A stretch of DNA of 64,000 bases from Oscillospiraceae bacterium (GCA_015063685.1 SVTR01000003.1:34048-98047); one strand, 5' to 3'. Shown: positions 52,239-61,202, counted from the first letter of the stretch. The notes: generated from the letters alone by a model not told the origin. Numbers and translations: made by a program.

Positions 52239-52778
52239 ATGAAGGAAAAACTGGCACTGCTCAAGCTTTTGGCAGACGAGACCCGTCTCTCCATCCTCAA
52301 CATCCTCCTGCGGGAGGACTCCTACGTGGAGAAGATCGCCTGCGAGCTGGGGCTGACCCCCGCCACCATCTGCTACCACCTCAAAAAGCTGGAGGCGGCA
52401 GGGGTGGTCAACTGCGCCCGCTCCCAATTCTATATCATTTACTCCCTCAACCGCGACATCTTCGACAGACCCCTCTACGAGCTGATCAAAAAAGACGAGC
52501 CCGTTTGCCCGCCCGAGGAGAAGTATAAAAAGGAGGTACTGGCCGCCTTTTTCAAGTACGGACGGCTGACCCAGATCCCCACCCAGCGCAAGAAAAGAGA
52601 GATCGTCCTCGCCGAGATCGCCAAGGACTTTGAGATAGGGCGCACCTACGACGAAGGGGAGGTCAACGAGATCATTCACAAGTACCACGAGGATCATTGT
52701 ACCATCCGCCGGGAGATGATCGCCTGTGGGCTCATGCAACGTGAGCATGAAACGTATTGGAAGGTTGGTGACACATGA
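52239..52778 (+). CDS. ArsR-type regulator with C-terminal DUF2087 domain
   Basis: A 179-residue winged-helix regulator. Residues about 4-75 are an ArsR helix-turn-helix (LKLLADETRLSILNILLREDSYVEKIACELGLTPATICYHLKKLEAAGVV). Residues about 95-175 match DUF2087 (LTQIPTQRKKREIVLAEIAKDFEIGRTYDEGEVNEIIHKYHEDHCTIRREMI), common behind such domains in Bacillota. No metal-binding ArsR cysteines stand out. AAAGGAG precedes the ATG. It overlaps the XRE gene by 4 bp. Confidence 0.86.
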   Translation: MKEKLALLKLLADETRLSILNILLREDSYVEKIACELGLTPATICYHLKKLEAAGVVNCARSQFYIIYSLNRDIFDRPLYELIKKDEPVCPPEEKYKKEVLAAFFKYGRLTQIPTQRKKREIVLAEIAKDFEIGRTYDEGEVNEIIHKYHEDHCTIRREMIACGLMQREHETYWKVGDT

Positions 52779-52981
52779 CGGTTATCATCATTGATCAGAA
52801 GATCAGAGACTATCGCAAGTCCCACAAGCTGACCCAGGAGGCCTTCGGGGCACTTTTGGGCATCTCCCCCCAAGCCGTTTCCAAATGGGAGCGGCTGGAG
52901 TGCTACCCCGATATCACCTTTTTGCCTGTGCTGGCGAAAATGTTTGGGTGTAGCGTGGATGATTTTTTTGTTGGGAGATAG
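52775..52981 (+). CDS. XRE-family helix-turn-helix regulator
   Basis: A 68-residue single-domain regulator: IRDYRKSHKLTQEAFGALLGISPQAVSKWERLECYPDITFLPVLAKMFGCSVDDFFVG is the complete Cro/C1 pattern. It is translationally coupled to the ArsR/DUF2087 gene and ends the operon that begins at 51264. Target genes unknown; autoregulation would be usual. Confidence 0.87.
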   Translation: MTVIIIDQKIRDYRKSHKLTQEAFGALLGISPQAVSKWERLECYPDITFLPVLAKMFGCSVDDFFVGR

Positions 52982-53150
52982 CCCCCACACGGCGACTTTC
53001 GAAGTGCGATTTATAATGCGAATATTCCTTGACGGGGCAAGAGCTTTGTAATCTCTATCGGCTATCCAATCTCTTGGCAAATTCTATTTTTCTAAAGATT
53101 TTTGAAAGGGTTTTCTCTGACCCTACTCCAATAAACCAGAATTTATATCT

Positions 53151-53180
53151 AAAGCCCGCAAACGATACCGTTGCGGGCTC
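53151..53180 (-). terminator. Terminator of the minus-strand sigma operon
   Basis: GCCCGCAA and TTGCGGGC form an 8-bp stem, with a short T run on the minus strand. It lies just beyond the stop at 53187. The 200-bp gap 52982-53186 holds nothing else I recognise. Confidence 0.68.
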
Positions 53181-53186
53181 TCTCGT

Positions 53187-54581
53187 TTATTGTGTATCAG
53201 CATATACTAAGCCTTGGTGCGCTTCCCTTTGGCTTTCAAAGTATTCTTCGTATCCACTGACCTCCACGGCGGGGACGTTGGTCTTGGCATAAATCAAATT
53301 CCCGTTTCGGGAGGTTCCGATTTTTTTGTAGAACTCATAGAATGGGATACCACATACATAGGTGAGCCCCACGAAGGCATAACCCTCAAAATTCACCTTG
53401 TCTTGCATGGACATACAGAGGGGACAGGAATGGCCGCCAAACACATAGCCATTATACAGTAGTCGCTCGGCTTCCTCCACCGAGATTTTTCGAACCTGCT
53501 TGGTAGGGGTATAAACATCGTCGGTGCGGCACTGATGGTAACGAATACTGACGTTGTACAATATCTTGTCGCTGACAATATCCCCGCTGAAATTTTCGAA
53601 ATTATCAAAACTCAAACAGATATAATCGGACAGAGGTGTACCACTATAAGCGTTTAATGGATCGTCAGCCGCATTATAGAAATAGACGTACATAAATTCC
53701 ACACCGTGTTCGCTATAGTCACCGTAGTCTCGGATAATTTTCACGCTTTCAAATTCAGCGCCGAACATCCCAAACAAAATGTGTTTGATCTCTTCCAACG
53801 AGGCAATGATCTCAGCATCCGTTTTCGTTTGGTCGATTTCTACCGGAACATCTCGAAGTATGATCCGTCCCGAGGATTTTGAACTGCTAAAAAAGCTGAA
53901 CGTATTACTTTGCCCATACTGCCACGATGAAAAAAAATAACCGCTTTCCCTTTCCGCGTCGGCATTGAAAACCGCGCGCAAGGAGGCTTCACTGAAGGAG
54001 GTAGCTTTCTCTTGCTCCACTTGATAACCAAGCCGTACAATACCTAAAGCGGCAGAAACGCTTTCCAGCATTTGATCTGTGAACGCAGTAAATTCCTTTG
54101 TGCTTAATGCTTCTCCGTCAATTTTGCGCTCGTACGTCGTAATATACTCGTCATCGGGGATCTTGGCAATCCTCAGATAATCCTCATGGGGAACGTATAT
54201 CTTGGTATAGGATGACGTGGCGAAGCTATCCAGCTTGTTGTAGCCCGAAAGCAGATTTCCAATGTCCTCAGCAGTATAGAGGGCATGATCATATTTAGGT
54301 ATGTCCGGGAGGTTGACGGCGGGAGCATCTGAGGAGGTACCTGAGGGGGCATGAGGGAGGGTGACAGGGCTGTTATCCGGGAAGGCGGGGTTACGGACAT
54401 AAGGGATAACCACATGCCAAGAAAGCAATAACATGGCGCAAAATCCTGCGGCCACGGACATCCATTTCATGGCCAACCGACAACGGAGACGCTTCATAGG
54501 CGCGGTGGCGGTAGGAGCGGCCTCGGAAATAAATCCATCGTCCAGATAGGCCATGGAGGTTATGAGTACGCTATTTTTCAT
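53187..54581 (-). CDS. Single-pass membrane protein paired with an ECF sigma factor
   Basis: A 464-residue protein. Residues 1-40 are cytoplasmic with several arginines, a membrane segment follows at about 41-63 (VAAGFCAMLLLSWHVVIPYV), and about 400 residues lie outside. The outer part has a Pro/Ser linker (PHAPSGTSSDAPAVNLPD), a beta-rich core, and a C-terminal GGHSCPLCMSMQDKVNFEGYAFVGLTYVCG with three cysteines. I do not recognise the outer domain. It overlaps the sigma gene by 4 bp, so an anti-sigma or co-regulated sensor role is likely from context. Confidence 0.68.
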   Translation of the reverse strand: MKNSVLITSMAYLDDGFISEAAPTATAPMKRLRCRLAMKWMSVAAGFCAMLLLSWHVVIPYVRNPAFPDNSPVTLPHAPSGTSSDAPAVNLPDIPKYDHALYTAEDIGNLLSGYNKLDSFATSSYTKIYVPHEDYLRIAKIPDDEYITTYERKIDGEALSTKEFTAFTDQMLESVSAALGIVRLGYQVEQEKATSFSEASLRAVFNADAERESGYFFSSWQYGQSNTFSFFSSSKSSGRIILRDVPVEIDQTKTDAEIIASLEEIKHILFGMFGAEFESVKIIRDYGDYSEHGVEFMYVYFYNAADDPLNAYSGTPLSDYICLSFDNFENFSGDIVSDKILYNVSIRYHQCRTDDVYTPTKQVRKISVEEAERLLYNGYVFGGHSCPLCMSMQDKVNFEGYAFVGLTYVCGIPFYEFYKKIGTSRNGNLIYAKTNVPAVEVSGYEEYFESQREAHQGLVYADTQ

Positions 54582-55129
54582 AAGTGGATTCCTTCCTTTT
54601 CAAGGTGTTCTTTGAACCGCTTACGGGTGCGGGACAGAATGGATTTGACTGTACCCTCAGGGATCTTATAATCCTTGGCGATGTCCTTCACCGAGCTGAA
54701 ATACCAGTAACGGCGCACGAAAATGATGCGTGTTTCTTTTTCAAGAGACGCCACAAAACCATTGATGACTTCTTTCAGCATCAACTCATCGGATAAGTCC
54801 TTTTCAGGCATGGGAAACGCATCGGCGGCTTCATCGTAGACCTCAGTGAGGTGAATGTTCCGTTTTTGCGCGCGGTCATGGGCATAGCGATTCAAGGCGA
54901 TATTGCGGGTAATGGTGCCGAGGTAGGCAGACAGGCGGGTGGGTCGTTCGGGGGGCATGGTATCCCATGCCTTAACGTAGGTGTCGTTGACACATTCCTC
55001 GGCATCCTCATGGGAATAAAGGATGTTATAGGCGATAGTGTAGCAATACTTGCCATATTTTTGCTCGGTCTCGCGGATCGCGGCCTCGGAGCGATCCCAG
55101 TACAGGGTTACGATGTCGTGATCTTCCAT
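54578..55129 (-). CDS. ECF-type RNA polymerase sigma factor
   Basis: A 183-residue sigma-70 family protein. Region 2: CYTIAYNILYSHEDAEECVNDTYVKAWDTMPPERPTRLSAYLGTITRNIALNRY (about 29-83). Region 4: VRRYWYFSSVKDIAKDYKIPEGTVKSILSRTRKRFKEHL (about 138-178). GGAGGTGAT precedes the ATG. It is a different lineage from the sigma factor at 7558. Target promoters not identified. Confidence 0.88.
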   Translation of the reverse strand: MEDHDIVTLYWDRSEAAIRETEQKYGKYCYTIAYNILYSHEDAEECVNDTYVKAWDTMPPERPTRLSAYLGTITRNIALNRYAHDRAQKRNIHLTEVYDEAADAFPMPEKDLSDELMLKEVINGFVASLEKETRIIFVRRYWYFSSVKDIAKDYKIPEGTVKSILSRTRKRFKEHLEKEGIHL

Positions 55130-55262
55130 CGGATCACCTCCCGTGGTGGATTTTGGGTGCCTTCATCTATATAGACAGTTTTTGAGTGGGAAAGGTTGCA
55201 GGGGGTGAGGATATGATAGCATATTTTGGGGGTGGGGTCAAGAAGGAAAAACGGTTAAGACC

Positions 55263-55292
55263 AAAAGCCCGCAGGACTCGCCTGCGGGCTTT
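55263..55292 (-). terminator. Rho-independent terminator of leuS
   Basis: AGCCCGCAGG and CCTGCGGGCT pair perfectly around ACTCG. On the minus strand TTTT follows the stem. It begins 10 bp after the leuS stop. Confidence 0.82.
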
Positions 55293-55301
55293 ATCTGTGT
55301 C

Positions 55302-57710
55302 TTACTTGACCACGATATTGATGATCTTATTGGGAATGACGATCTCCTTGACCACGGTCTTTCCCTCGATGAAGGAGTAGATCTTCTCGTCGGCCTTGAC
55401 GGCGGCGATGGCGGTGTCCTTATCGGCGTTCAGAGGCAGGGTCACCTTGCCGCGAACCTTACCGTTGACCTGGACAGCCAGCTCCACGGTAGAGTCGATG
55501 GTCTTGGCTTCGTCCCAAACGGGCCACTCGGCCAAAGAACAGAAGCCCTTGCCGCCCATCTGCTCCCACATTTCCTCAGCGAGGTGGGGGGCAAAGGGAC
55601 AGATCATGCGGACGAAGATGGACAGCTGATCCTTCGTGATGTTGCCCGCGTCGGAGATATCGTTGAGCAGACCCATCATGGCGGCGATGGCGGTGTTGAA
55701 CTTCATGTCCTCGATGTCCAGGGTGACCTTCTTGAGGGTCTTGTGGATAGCGGACTCCACCTTGGGGTTGGGCTCGCCGCCCTTCACCATAGAGGTCAGA
55801 TCAGCCACACGGTCCAGGAAGCGCTTACAGCCCTTGACACCGTTATCCGACCAAGGCGCGGCAGAGCCGTAGTCACCCATAAAGAGGATATAGACACGGA
55901 GGACATCGGCACCCAGCTCATTCACCACGTCGTTGGGGTCCACGGTGTTGCCGCGGGACTTGGACATCTTCTCACCGTCAGGACCCAGGATAAGACCCTG
56001 TGCGGTACGCTTGGCGTAAGGCTCGGCGGTGGGAACCAAGCCGAGGTCATAGAGGAAGTGATGCCAGAAGCGGGAGTAGATCAAGTGGCGGGTGACGTGC
56101 TCCATACCGCCGTTGTACCAGTCAACGGGCAGCCAGTAGCGGAGCTTATCCATGTCGGCCAACGCCTCGGAGTTGTGGGGGTCGATATAGCGGAGGAAAT
56201 ACCAGGACGAGCCTGCCCACTGGGGCATGGTGTCGGTTTCCCGCTTGGCGGCGCCGCCGCACTTGGGGCACTTGCAGTTGACGAAATAGTCCAGTTTGGC
56301 CAGAGGGGACTCACCGCCCTGACCGGGCTCAAACTCGGTGACAGGGGGCAGGCGCAGGGGCAACTCCTCGTAGGGGACGGGGACCATGCCGCAGGCAGGA
56401 CAATGGACGATGGGGATAGGCTCGCCCCAGTAACGCTGGCGGTTGAAGGCCCAATCCTTCATCTTGAACTGGACACCGCCCTCGCCGATGCCCTTCTCCT
56501 GGAGCCACTCGATCATGGCGGCGATGGAGTCGGCCTTGTTATCGTAGGCATTGAGGAAATCGGAGTTGACCATAGGGCCGTCACCCGTGTAGGCGGCCTC
56601 CTCGATGTTACCGCCCTGGATGACCTCGATGATATCGATACCGAACTTCTTGGCGAAGTCATAGTCACGCTCGTCGTGGGCAGGAACGGCCATGATGGCA
56701 CCCGTGCCGTAGCCCATCATAACGTAGTCGGCCAGGTAGATGGGGATCTCCTTACCGTTGACGGGGTTGACACCCTTGACGCCGTCCAGGCAGACGCCGG
56801 TCTTGTCCTTGACAAGCTGGGTACGCTCAAACTCGGTCTTCTTGGTGCATTCCTCCTGGTAAGCTCTGACCTCGTCCATGTTATTGATCTTACCCTGGGC
56901 GGCCAGCTTCTCGATGATGGGATGCTCGGGAGCGATGACCATGAAGGTCACGCCAAAGAGGGTATCGGGACGGGTGGTATAGATGCGGAGGGTCTCGTCG
57001 CCTGCGGTCAAACCGAAGTTGACGAAAGCGCCCCGGGATTTACCGATCCAGTTGACCTGCTGCATCTTAATATTGGGGAGGTAGTCCACCTCGTCCAGCC
57101 CCTGCAAAAGCTTATCGGCGTACTCTGTGATGCGGAGATACCATACGTCCTTGGACTTCTGGACGATGTCGGAGTGGCAGATGTCGCACTTACCGCCCTG
57201 AGAGTCCTCGTTGGACAGGACGACCTTACAATGAGGGCAGTAGTTGACAAGGGCAGTATCGCGGAAGGCGAGGCCGTTTTCAAACATCTTGAGGAAGATG
57301 AACTGGGTCCACTTATAGTAGTCCTCCTCGGTGGTGTCCACCACACGATCCCAGTCAAAGGCAAAGCCCACGCGGCGGAGCTGGCTGGAGAACTTAGCGA
57401 TGTTGCGGTCAGTCAGCTCGCGGGGGTGGATACCCGTCTTGATGGCGGAGTTCTCGGTAGGCAGACCGAAGGCGTCAAAGCCGATGGGGAACAGGACGTT
57501 GTAGCCCTGCATACGGCGCTTTCTGCCGATGATCTCCAGACCCGAATAGGCCTTGATGTGACCTACGTGCATACCCGATCCCGAAGGATAGGGGAACTCA
57601 ACAAGTCCGTAAAACTTGGGCTTGTCGGAGTGGTCAGCGGCGTTGAAGATCTTCGCCTCGTCCCACTTGTCTTGCCACTTCTTTTCAATGGCGGAAAAAT
57701 CGTACTTCAT
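55302..57710 (-). CDS. leuS: Leucyl-tRNA synthetase
   Basis: An 802-residue class Ia synthetase that charges tRNA-Leu. The HIGH-type motif is HVGH (48-51) in PYPSGSGMHVGHIKAY, the KMSKS motif is intact in GEKMSKSRGNTVDPNDV, and the CP1 editing domain shows TTRPDTLFGVTFMV and MAVPAHDERDYDFA. A zinc-like cysteine set is present in VNYCPHCKVVLSNE...KCDICHSDI. The C-terminal anticodon-binding domain is complete. AAAGGATA precedes the ATG. A T-box leader lies upstream, separated from the gene by about 300 bp of palindromic repeats. Confidence 0.97.
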   Translation of the reverse strand: MKYDFSAIEKKWQDKWDEAKIFNAADHSDKPKFYGLVEFPYPSGSGMHVGHIKAYSGLEIIGRKRRMQGYNVLFPIGFDAFGLPTENSAIKTGIHPRELTDRNIAKFSSQLRRVGFAFDWDRVVDTTEEDYYKWTQFIFLKMFENGLAFRDTALVNYCPHCKVVLSNEDSQGGKCDICHSDIVQKSKDVWYLRITEYADKLLQGLDEVDYLPNIKMQQVNWIGKSRGAFVNFGLTAGDETLRIYTTRPDTLFGVTFMVIAPEHPIIEKLAAQGKINNMDEVRAYQEECTKKTEFERTQLVKDKTGVCLDGVKGVNPVNGKEIPIYLADYVMMGYGTGAIMAVPAHDERDYDFAKKFGIDIIEVIQGGNIEEAAYTGDGPMVNSDFLNAYDNKADSIAAMIEWLQEKGIGEGGVQFKMKDWAFNRQRYWGEPIPIVHCPACGMVPVPYEELPLRLPPVTEFEPGQGGESPLAKLDYFVNCKCPKCGGAAKRETDTMPQWAGSSWYFLRYIDPHNSEALADMDKLRYWLPVDWYNGGMEHVTRHLIYSRFWHHFLYDLGLVPTAEPYAKRTAQGLILGPDGEKMSKSRGNTVDPNDVVNELGADVLRVYILFMGDYGSAAPWSDNGVKGCKRFLDRVADLTSMVKGGEPNPKVESAIHKTLKKVTLDIEDMKFNTAIAAMMGLLNDISDAGNITKDQLSIFVRMICPFAPHLAEEMWEQMGGKGFCSLAEWPVWDEAKTIDSTVELAVQVNGKVRGKVTLPLNADKDTAIAAVKADEKIYSFIEGKTVVKEIVIPNKIINIVVK

Positions 57711-57750
57711 GGTTTGTATATCCTTTCAGTTATTTATTCAGGGAGTACGC

Positions 57751-57998
57751 TTGGGAAACTTTTTGAAAAAAGTTTCCCAAACCCTTCAAAAACTTTTAAA
57801 AACAGTTATGGTAGCTGAGAGCGAGATAATACCCGAAGGGGCATCGCGCGCCCTATGGGATCCCTGCCCCATTCGCTATTAATTCAAAAGCGTAGCTTTT
57901 GTTCCTTATGAGCCTTCCCCAGTTGGGGAAGGTGTCGCCAGCTTTGCGGCGGCGACGGATGAGGTGGTAAAATGCACATTTCGCAGAGCGAAATGATC
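57751..57998. repeat. Row of palindromic repeats between the T-box and leuS
   Basis: In order: a near-perfect hairpin TTGGGAAACTTTTT against AAAAAGTTTCCCAA (57751-57780); AAAAGCGTAGCTTTT; CCTTCCCC and GGGGAAGG around AGTT (about 57914-57933); GTCGCC against GGCGAC (about 57935-57957); and CATTTCGC against GCGAAATG (about 57977-57995). They resemble dispersed palindromic elements in gut Clostridia. All lie inside the leuS 5' leader, downstream of the T-box terminator. Confidence 0.68.
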
Positions 57999-58013
57999 CT
58001 TAATCATTCAAAA

Positions 58014-58266
58014 CAAAAAAATCCGCCCCTGAAATATCAGAGACGGGAAACACCCGCGGTACCACTCCGCTTGACACGCCCACAGAGAGCCTGCCCACTT
58101 GACCTCGGTAACGGCGAGTACCGTTCTGCCCTACCCTGCTTATATCGCAGATCGAACAGACCGCTCGGGGGTGAGATGGACAACCTATCCTACCGTGTCA
58201 CACCAAGCCACGGCTCTCTGGAAGGAATCGAAGGTACAATGCCCCGTCACAGCGTTTCAGAACAAC
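58014..58266 (-). ncRNA. T-box riboswitch, leucine-specific, controlling leuS
   Basis: On the minus strand the invariant T-box core GTGGTACCGCG is at 58055-58068. It is followed by a 10-bp terminator hairpin (CCGTCTCTGA with TCAGGGGCGG, 58023-58046) and a T7 run. The 5' part has AGAGAGCC and GGCTTGGTGTGACACGG of stem I, and then CATCTCACCCCCGAGC, in which CTC (58173-58175) sits where the specifier codon is expected, before GAGC. CTC encodes leucine, agreeing with leuS downstream. Uncharged tRNA-Leu would stabilise the antiterminator and allow transcription. Confidence 0.88.
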
Positions 58267-58272
58267 AGGGAT

Positions 58273-58301
58273 ATTATAATATGTTTTAGAAAAAAAGTCA
58301 A
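58273..58301 (-). promoter_or_regulatory. Sigma-A promoter of the T-box-leuS unit
   Basis: On the minus strand TTGACT (58296-58301) and TATAAT (58273-58278) are 17 bp apart, directly before the T-box leader. Between here and 58434 I see no gene. Confidence 0.88.
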
Positions 58302-58434
58302 GGGGTTTCGGGGAAAATCTTTTGAAGATCAGAAAAAGGATGGCGCAGGAAACGGTGCAGAAAGCCGATGCCGGGGAATGTGTCTCACACCACAGGTATC
58401 ACAAGGTGGCAGGCATATAGATTGTAGGTTAGCG

Positions 58435-58559
58435 ACAAGATACGAGATACACGCCGAGCAAGCTCGGCAGATACAAGATAATGGTTCTCCCGCATGGTTT
58501 TTCGCAATATCTTATATCTCGTATCTTGTATCTTGTATCTCTTATCTTGTATCTTTTAT
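58435..58559. repeat. Palindrome plus seven-base tandem repeat
   Basis: A perfect 15-bp inverted pair, 58435-58449 and 58515-58529, encloses a small hairpin (GCCGAGC and GCTCGGC). The right arm belongs to seven tandem heptamers of the form TCTTGTA or close variants at 58511-58559 (consensus TCTYNTA). The last unit contains the stop codon of the gene at 58556. Tandem heptamers are prone to copy-number change. Confidence 0.75.
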
Positions 58560-59302
58560 CTGAACCAATTTCCCTTCTCCACGCCCTTTTCGGTATGGAA
58601 ACCAACACGCAGGATCCGATACCAGACCTTGTCAGGGGCGCCGTCTTCGGGGAGAATATTCAAAGCAGCTTTCATGGCCTTGATGATATATTCGGGATTG
58701 AGATTTTCGGTGTTACCCGCCCGCAGAGTGGTGCGGATATGGATGACGCCGCTCATGTCAGCCGAGGCCTTGAGGCTATGGATCATGGGGCGGATGTCCA
58801 CCTCCTTGTCCCCTGACTTGGACCGCTTGGTCATGACGATGGGTTCACCGTCGGGAGCGAAATATCCGTTGATGGCACTCGCGATTTCGGAAGCGTTACC
58901 GGAGGTCATAAGGGTCATCTCGTAGGTTGCCCAGGCAATGTCCATAAAAGAGCTTTGGGGAACATAGACGGCAGAGACCTGCATTTCATCCGTCAGCTCG
59001 GCGTTGAGCTGATCCTTCATTTCCTCGCAGGTGATCTCTCGGTCAATGCGGAGATCCACCATCTCCTCCAGTCCCTCGGAGCCCACAGGTAGGGGCACAC
59101 CGAAAACGATCTTGGAGTGGGGATTGAAGCCCTTTGTGTACCACATAGGGATCTCGGCACGGACGAGGACTCTTTGCCAGGTGCGCTGGAGATCCAGGTG
59201 GGAGAAAAACTGGAGATTGCCCGTCTTGCGGAAGATGACACGATAGGTCATAGGCTCGGCCAAGAGGGGTCTGTCAAACTTGGAGGGATGCTTTTTGGTC
59301 AT
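58556..59302 (-). CDS. TIGR03936-type radical-SAM-associated protein (DUF2344)
   Basis: A 248-residue protein of the DUF2344 family: MTYRVIFRKTGNLQFFSHLDLQRTWQRVLVRAEIPMWYTKGFNPHSKIVFGVPLPVGSEGLEEMVD is the diagnostic N-terminal block. These proteins always lie next to, or are fused with, the radical-SAM protein found here at 59299, and are thought to act in RNA or nucleotide modification. The ATG at 59302 gives a 4-bp overlap with that gene and is preferred to a GTG at 59320. Confidence 0.9.
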   Translation of the reverse strand: MTKKHPSKFDRPLLAEPMTYRVIFRKTGNLQFFSHLDLQRTWQRVLVRAEIPMWYTKGFNPHSKIVFGVPLPVGSEGLEEMVDLRIDREITCEEMKDQLNAELTDEMQVSAVYVPQSSFMDIAWATYEMTLMTSGNASEIASAINGYFAPDGEPIVMTKRSKSGDKEVDIRPMIHSLKASADMSGVIHIRTTLRAGNTENLNPEYIIKAMKAALNILPEDGAPDKVWYRILRVGFHTEKGVEKGNWFR

Positions 59303-61158
59303 TTCTTTTTGGGACAGCACGTTCTTTCACCTCCTAATCTGTTGGCACCACAGCCCGAACAGCCCTCGCGGCAGTTAGGGGTGGTGGCGGCCTCATAGGC
59401 CTTCATGCGCTCCCTCTTGAGGAACGCCTTGGTCACGCCGCAGTCGATGACGTCCCAAGGCAGCACCTCGTCCACGTCCCATCGGCGGTTGGCATAGAAG
59501 GCGGGGTCAACGCCGGTGTCGGCAAAGACTGCCATCCATTTCTCATAATCAAAATATTCAGACCAAGCGTCAAATTTAAATCCACGCTCACAAGCCAACG
59601 CCAGGGCAGGTGCCAGACGGCGGTCACCACGGGCAAGGACGGCCTCGATAACACAGGTCTCTGCGTCGTGGTGGTTATACTTCACACGGCGATCATGGAC
59701 GCAAGAGCCCACGTAAGCCTGCTTGCGCTTCATTTCCTCCAGGGTGTCCTGGGGCTCCCATTGGAAGGGGGTAAAGGGCTTGGGAATGAAGGGAGAGACG
59801 CTGATGGTCACCTGGGGCGGTCTGCCCTTTTTGTAATTGGGGTTTTGATAGTAGGCGTTGACCACGCGGTGAGCCAGCTCGGGGATCTCGGCCAGATCCT
59901 CGTCGGTCTCGGTGGGATGGCCCTGCATGAAGTAAAGCTTGACTTGATTTTTGCCCGCGTCGAAGGCCACGTTTACGGCGCGCATCAGGTCTTCCTCGTA
60001 GAGGTTCTTGTTGATGACGTCGCGGAGTCTTTGGGAGCCTGCCTCGGGGGCGAAGGTGATGGTGGAGGTACGGACGGAGGCCACCTTGTCCATCAGCTCC
60101 TTGGTAAAGGAGTCAGCACGCAGGGAGGGCAGCGCCAGATTGACCATGTTGGGATTCGTCCAGGACAGCAGCTTGTCTGTCAGCTCGTCCACGCGGGTGT
60201 AGTCGCTGATGGACAGGGAGGACAAGGACAGCTCCTCATAGCCCGTGGACTCAAAAATATCGCGGCATTGACAGTCGATGACGTCGGGGGTCTTTTCTCT
60301 GACGGGACGGTAGACCATACCTGCCTGGCAGAAGCGGCAACCGCGGATGCAGCCGCGCCCCACCTCCACAGTGATGCGATCCTGCACCGTCTCGATGTAG
60401 GGCATGACCACAGTCGAAGGCATAGGTGCCTTGTCCATGTCCTCCACAATGCGCTTGGTCACGGTCTTGGGAATATCGTCATAGACGGGGGTGTAGGCAT
60501 TGATGGTGCCATCATCGTTGTAGGTCACGTCAAAGAGAGAGGGCACGTACACACCGGGGATGGTACGGGCGGCCTCGTGGAGGAAGGCGGCACGGGTATA
60601 GGTGCCGTCCTCCTTCATCTGGATGTAGAGGCGGACGATCTCGGGGAGCATTTCCTCGCCCTCACCGATGTTGAAAAGGTCGAAGAAATCCGCCACGGGC
60701 TCGGGGTTGTAGGTGCAGGGACCGCCGCCGATGATCAGAGGACAGTCCTCGCCGCGATCCTTGGCGTACAGGGGGATGTTGCCCAGGGACAGCATATTGA
60801 GGACGGTGGTATAGCACATCTCGTACTGAAGGGTAAAGCCCACAAAGTCAAAGTCCGAGATGGGATCACCGCTCTCCAGGGCGGTCAGGGGCAGGTGATG
60901 CTCCTGCATTTTGGCCTGCATATCCTCCCAAGGGGCGAACACACGCTCGCACCAAATGTCATCGTGCTGATTGAGGCAATGATACAGGATGCGCATGCCC
61001 AGGTTGGACATACCGATCTCGTAGGAATCGGGGAAGCAGAAGGCGAATCTCGCCTTGATATCTTTCTTATCCTTGACGATCTGGCCGTATTCGCCGCCAG
61101 CATAGCGTCCGGGGCGAGAGACCGAGGTCAGGATCATACGTTTTTCGTTTTGGTTCAT
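59299..61158 (-). CDS. TIGR03960-family B12-binding-fold radical SAM protein
   Basis: A 619-residue radical SAM enzyme. The N-terminal part has a cobalamin-binding-like fold (ARFAFCFPDSYEIGMSNLGMRILYHCLNQ), and the Fe-S cluster motif is CIRGCRFCQAG (Cys-x3-Cys-x2-Cys), followed by a TIM-barrel with SLSSLSISDYTRVDELTD and TFAPEAGSQRLRDVINKN. The C-terminus has a cysteine cluster (CREGCSGCGANRLGGERTCC). The family is conserved across Clostridia with an unknown substrate. It forms a coupled pair with the DUF2344 gene. Confidence 0.92.
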   Translation of the reverse strand: MNQNEKRMILTSVSRPGRYAGGEYGQIVKDKKDIKARFAFCFPDSYEIGMSNLGMRILYHCLNQHDDIWCERVFAPWEDMQAKMQEHHLPLTALESGDPISDFDFVGFTLQYEMCYTTVLNMLSLGNIPLYAKDRGEDCPLIIGGGPCTYNPEPVADFFDLFNIGEGEEMLPEIVRLYIQMKEDGTYTRAAFLHEAARTIPGVYVPSLFDVTYNDDGTINAYTPVYDDIPKTVTKRIVEDMDKAPMPSTVVMPYIETVQDRITVEVGRGCIRGCRFCQAGMVYRPVREKTPDVIDCQCRDIFESTGYEELSLSSLSISDYTRVDELTDKLLSWTNPNMVNLALPSLRADSFTKELMDKVASVRTSTITFAPEAGSQRLRDVINKNLYEEDLMRAVNVAFDAGKNQVKLYFMQGHPTETDEDLAEIPELAHRVVNAYYQNPNYKKGRPPQVTISVSPFIPKPFTPFQWEPQDTLEEMKRKQAYVGSCVHDRRVKYNHHDAETCVIEAVLARGDRRLAPALALACERGFKFDAWSEYFDYEKWMAVFADTGVDPAFYANRRWDVDEVLPWDVIDCGVTKAFLKRERMKAYEAATTPNCREGCSGCGANRLGGERTCCPKKK

Positions 61159-61202
61159 GATGCGTCTTCCGCAAAAAGGTGCGGATCCTTTCTTTTAGTA
61201 AA

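Noticed and set aside
55584..57818. A 744-codon plus-strand frame opposite leuS
   Set aside because: leuS is certain from its motifs; the opposite frame is a shadow and would run through the leuS leader.
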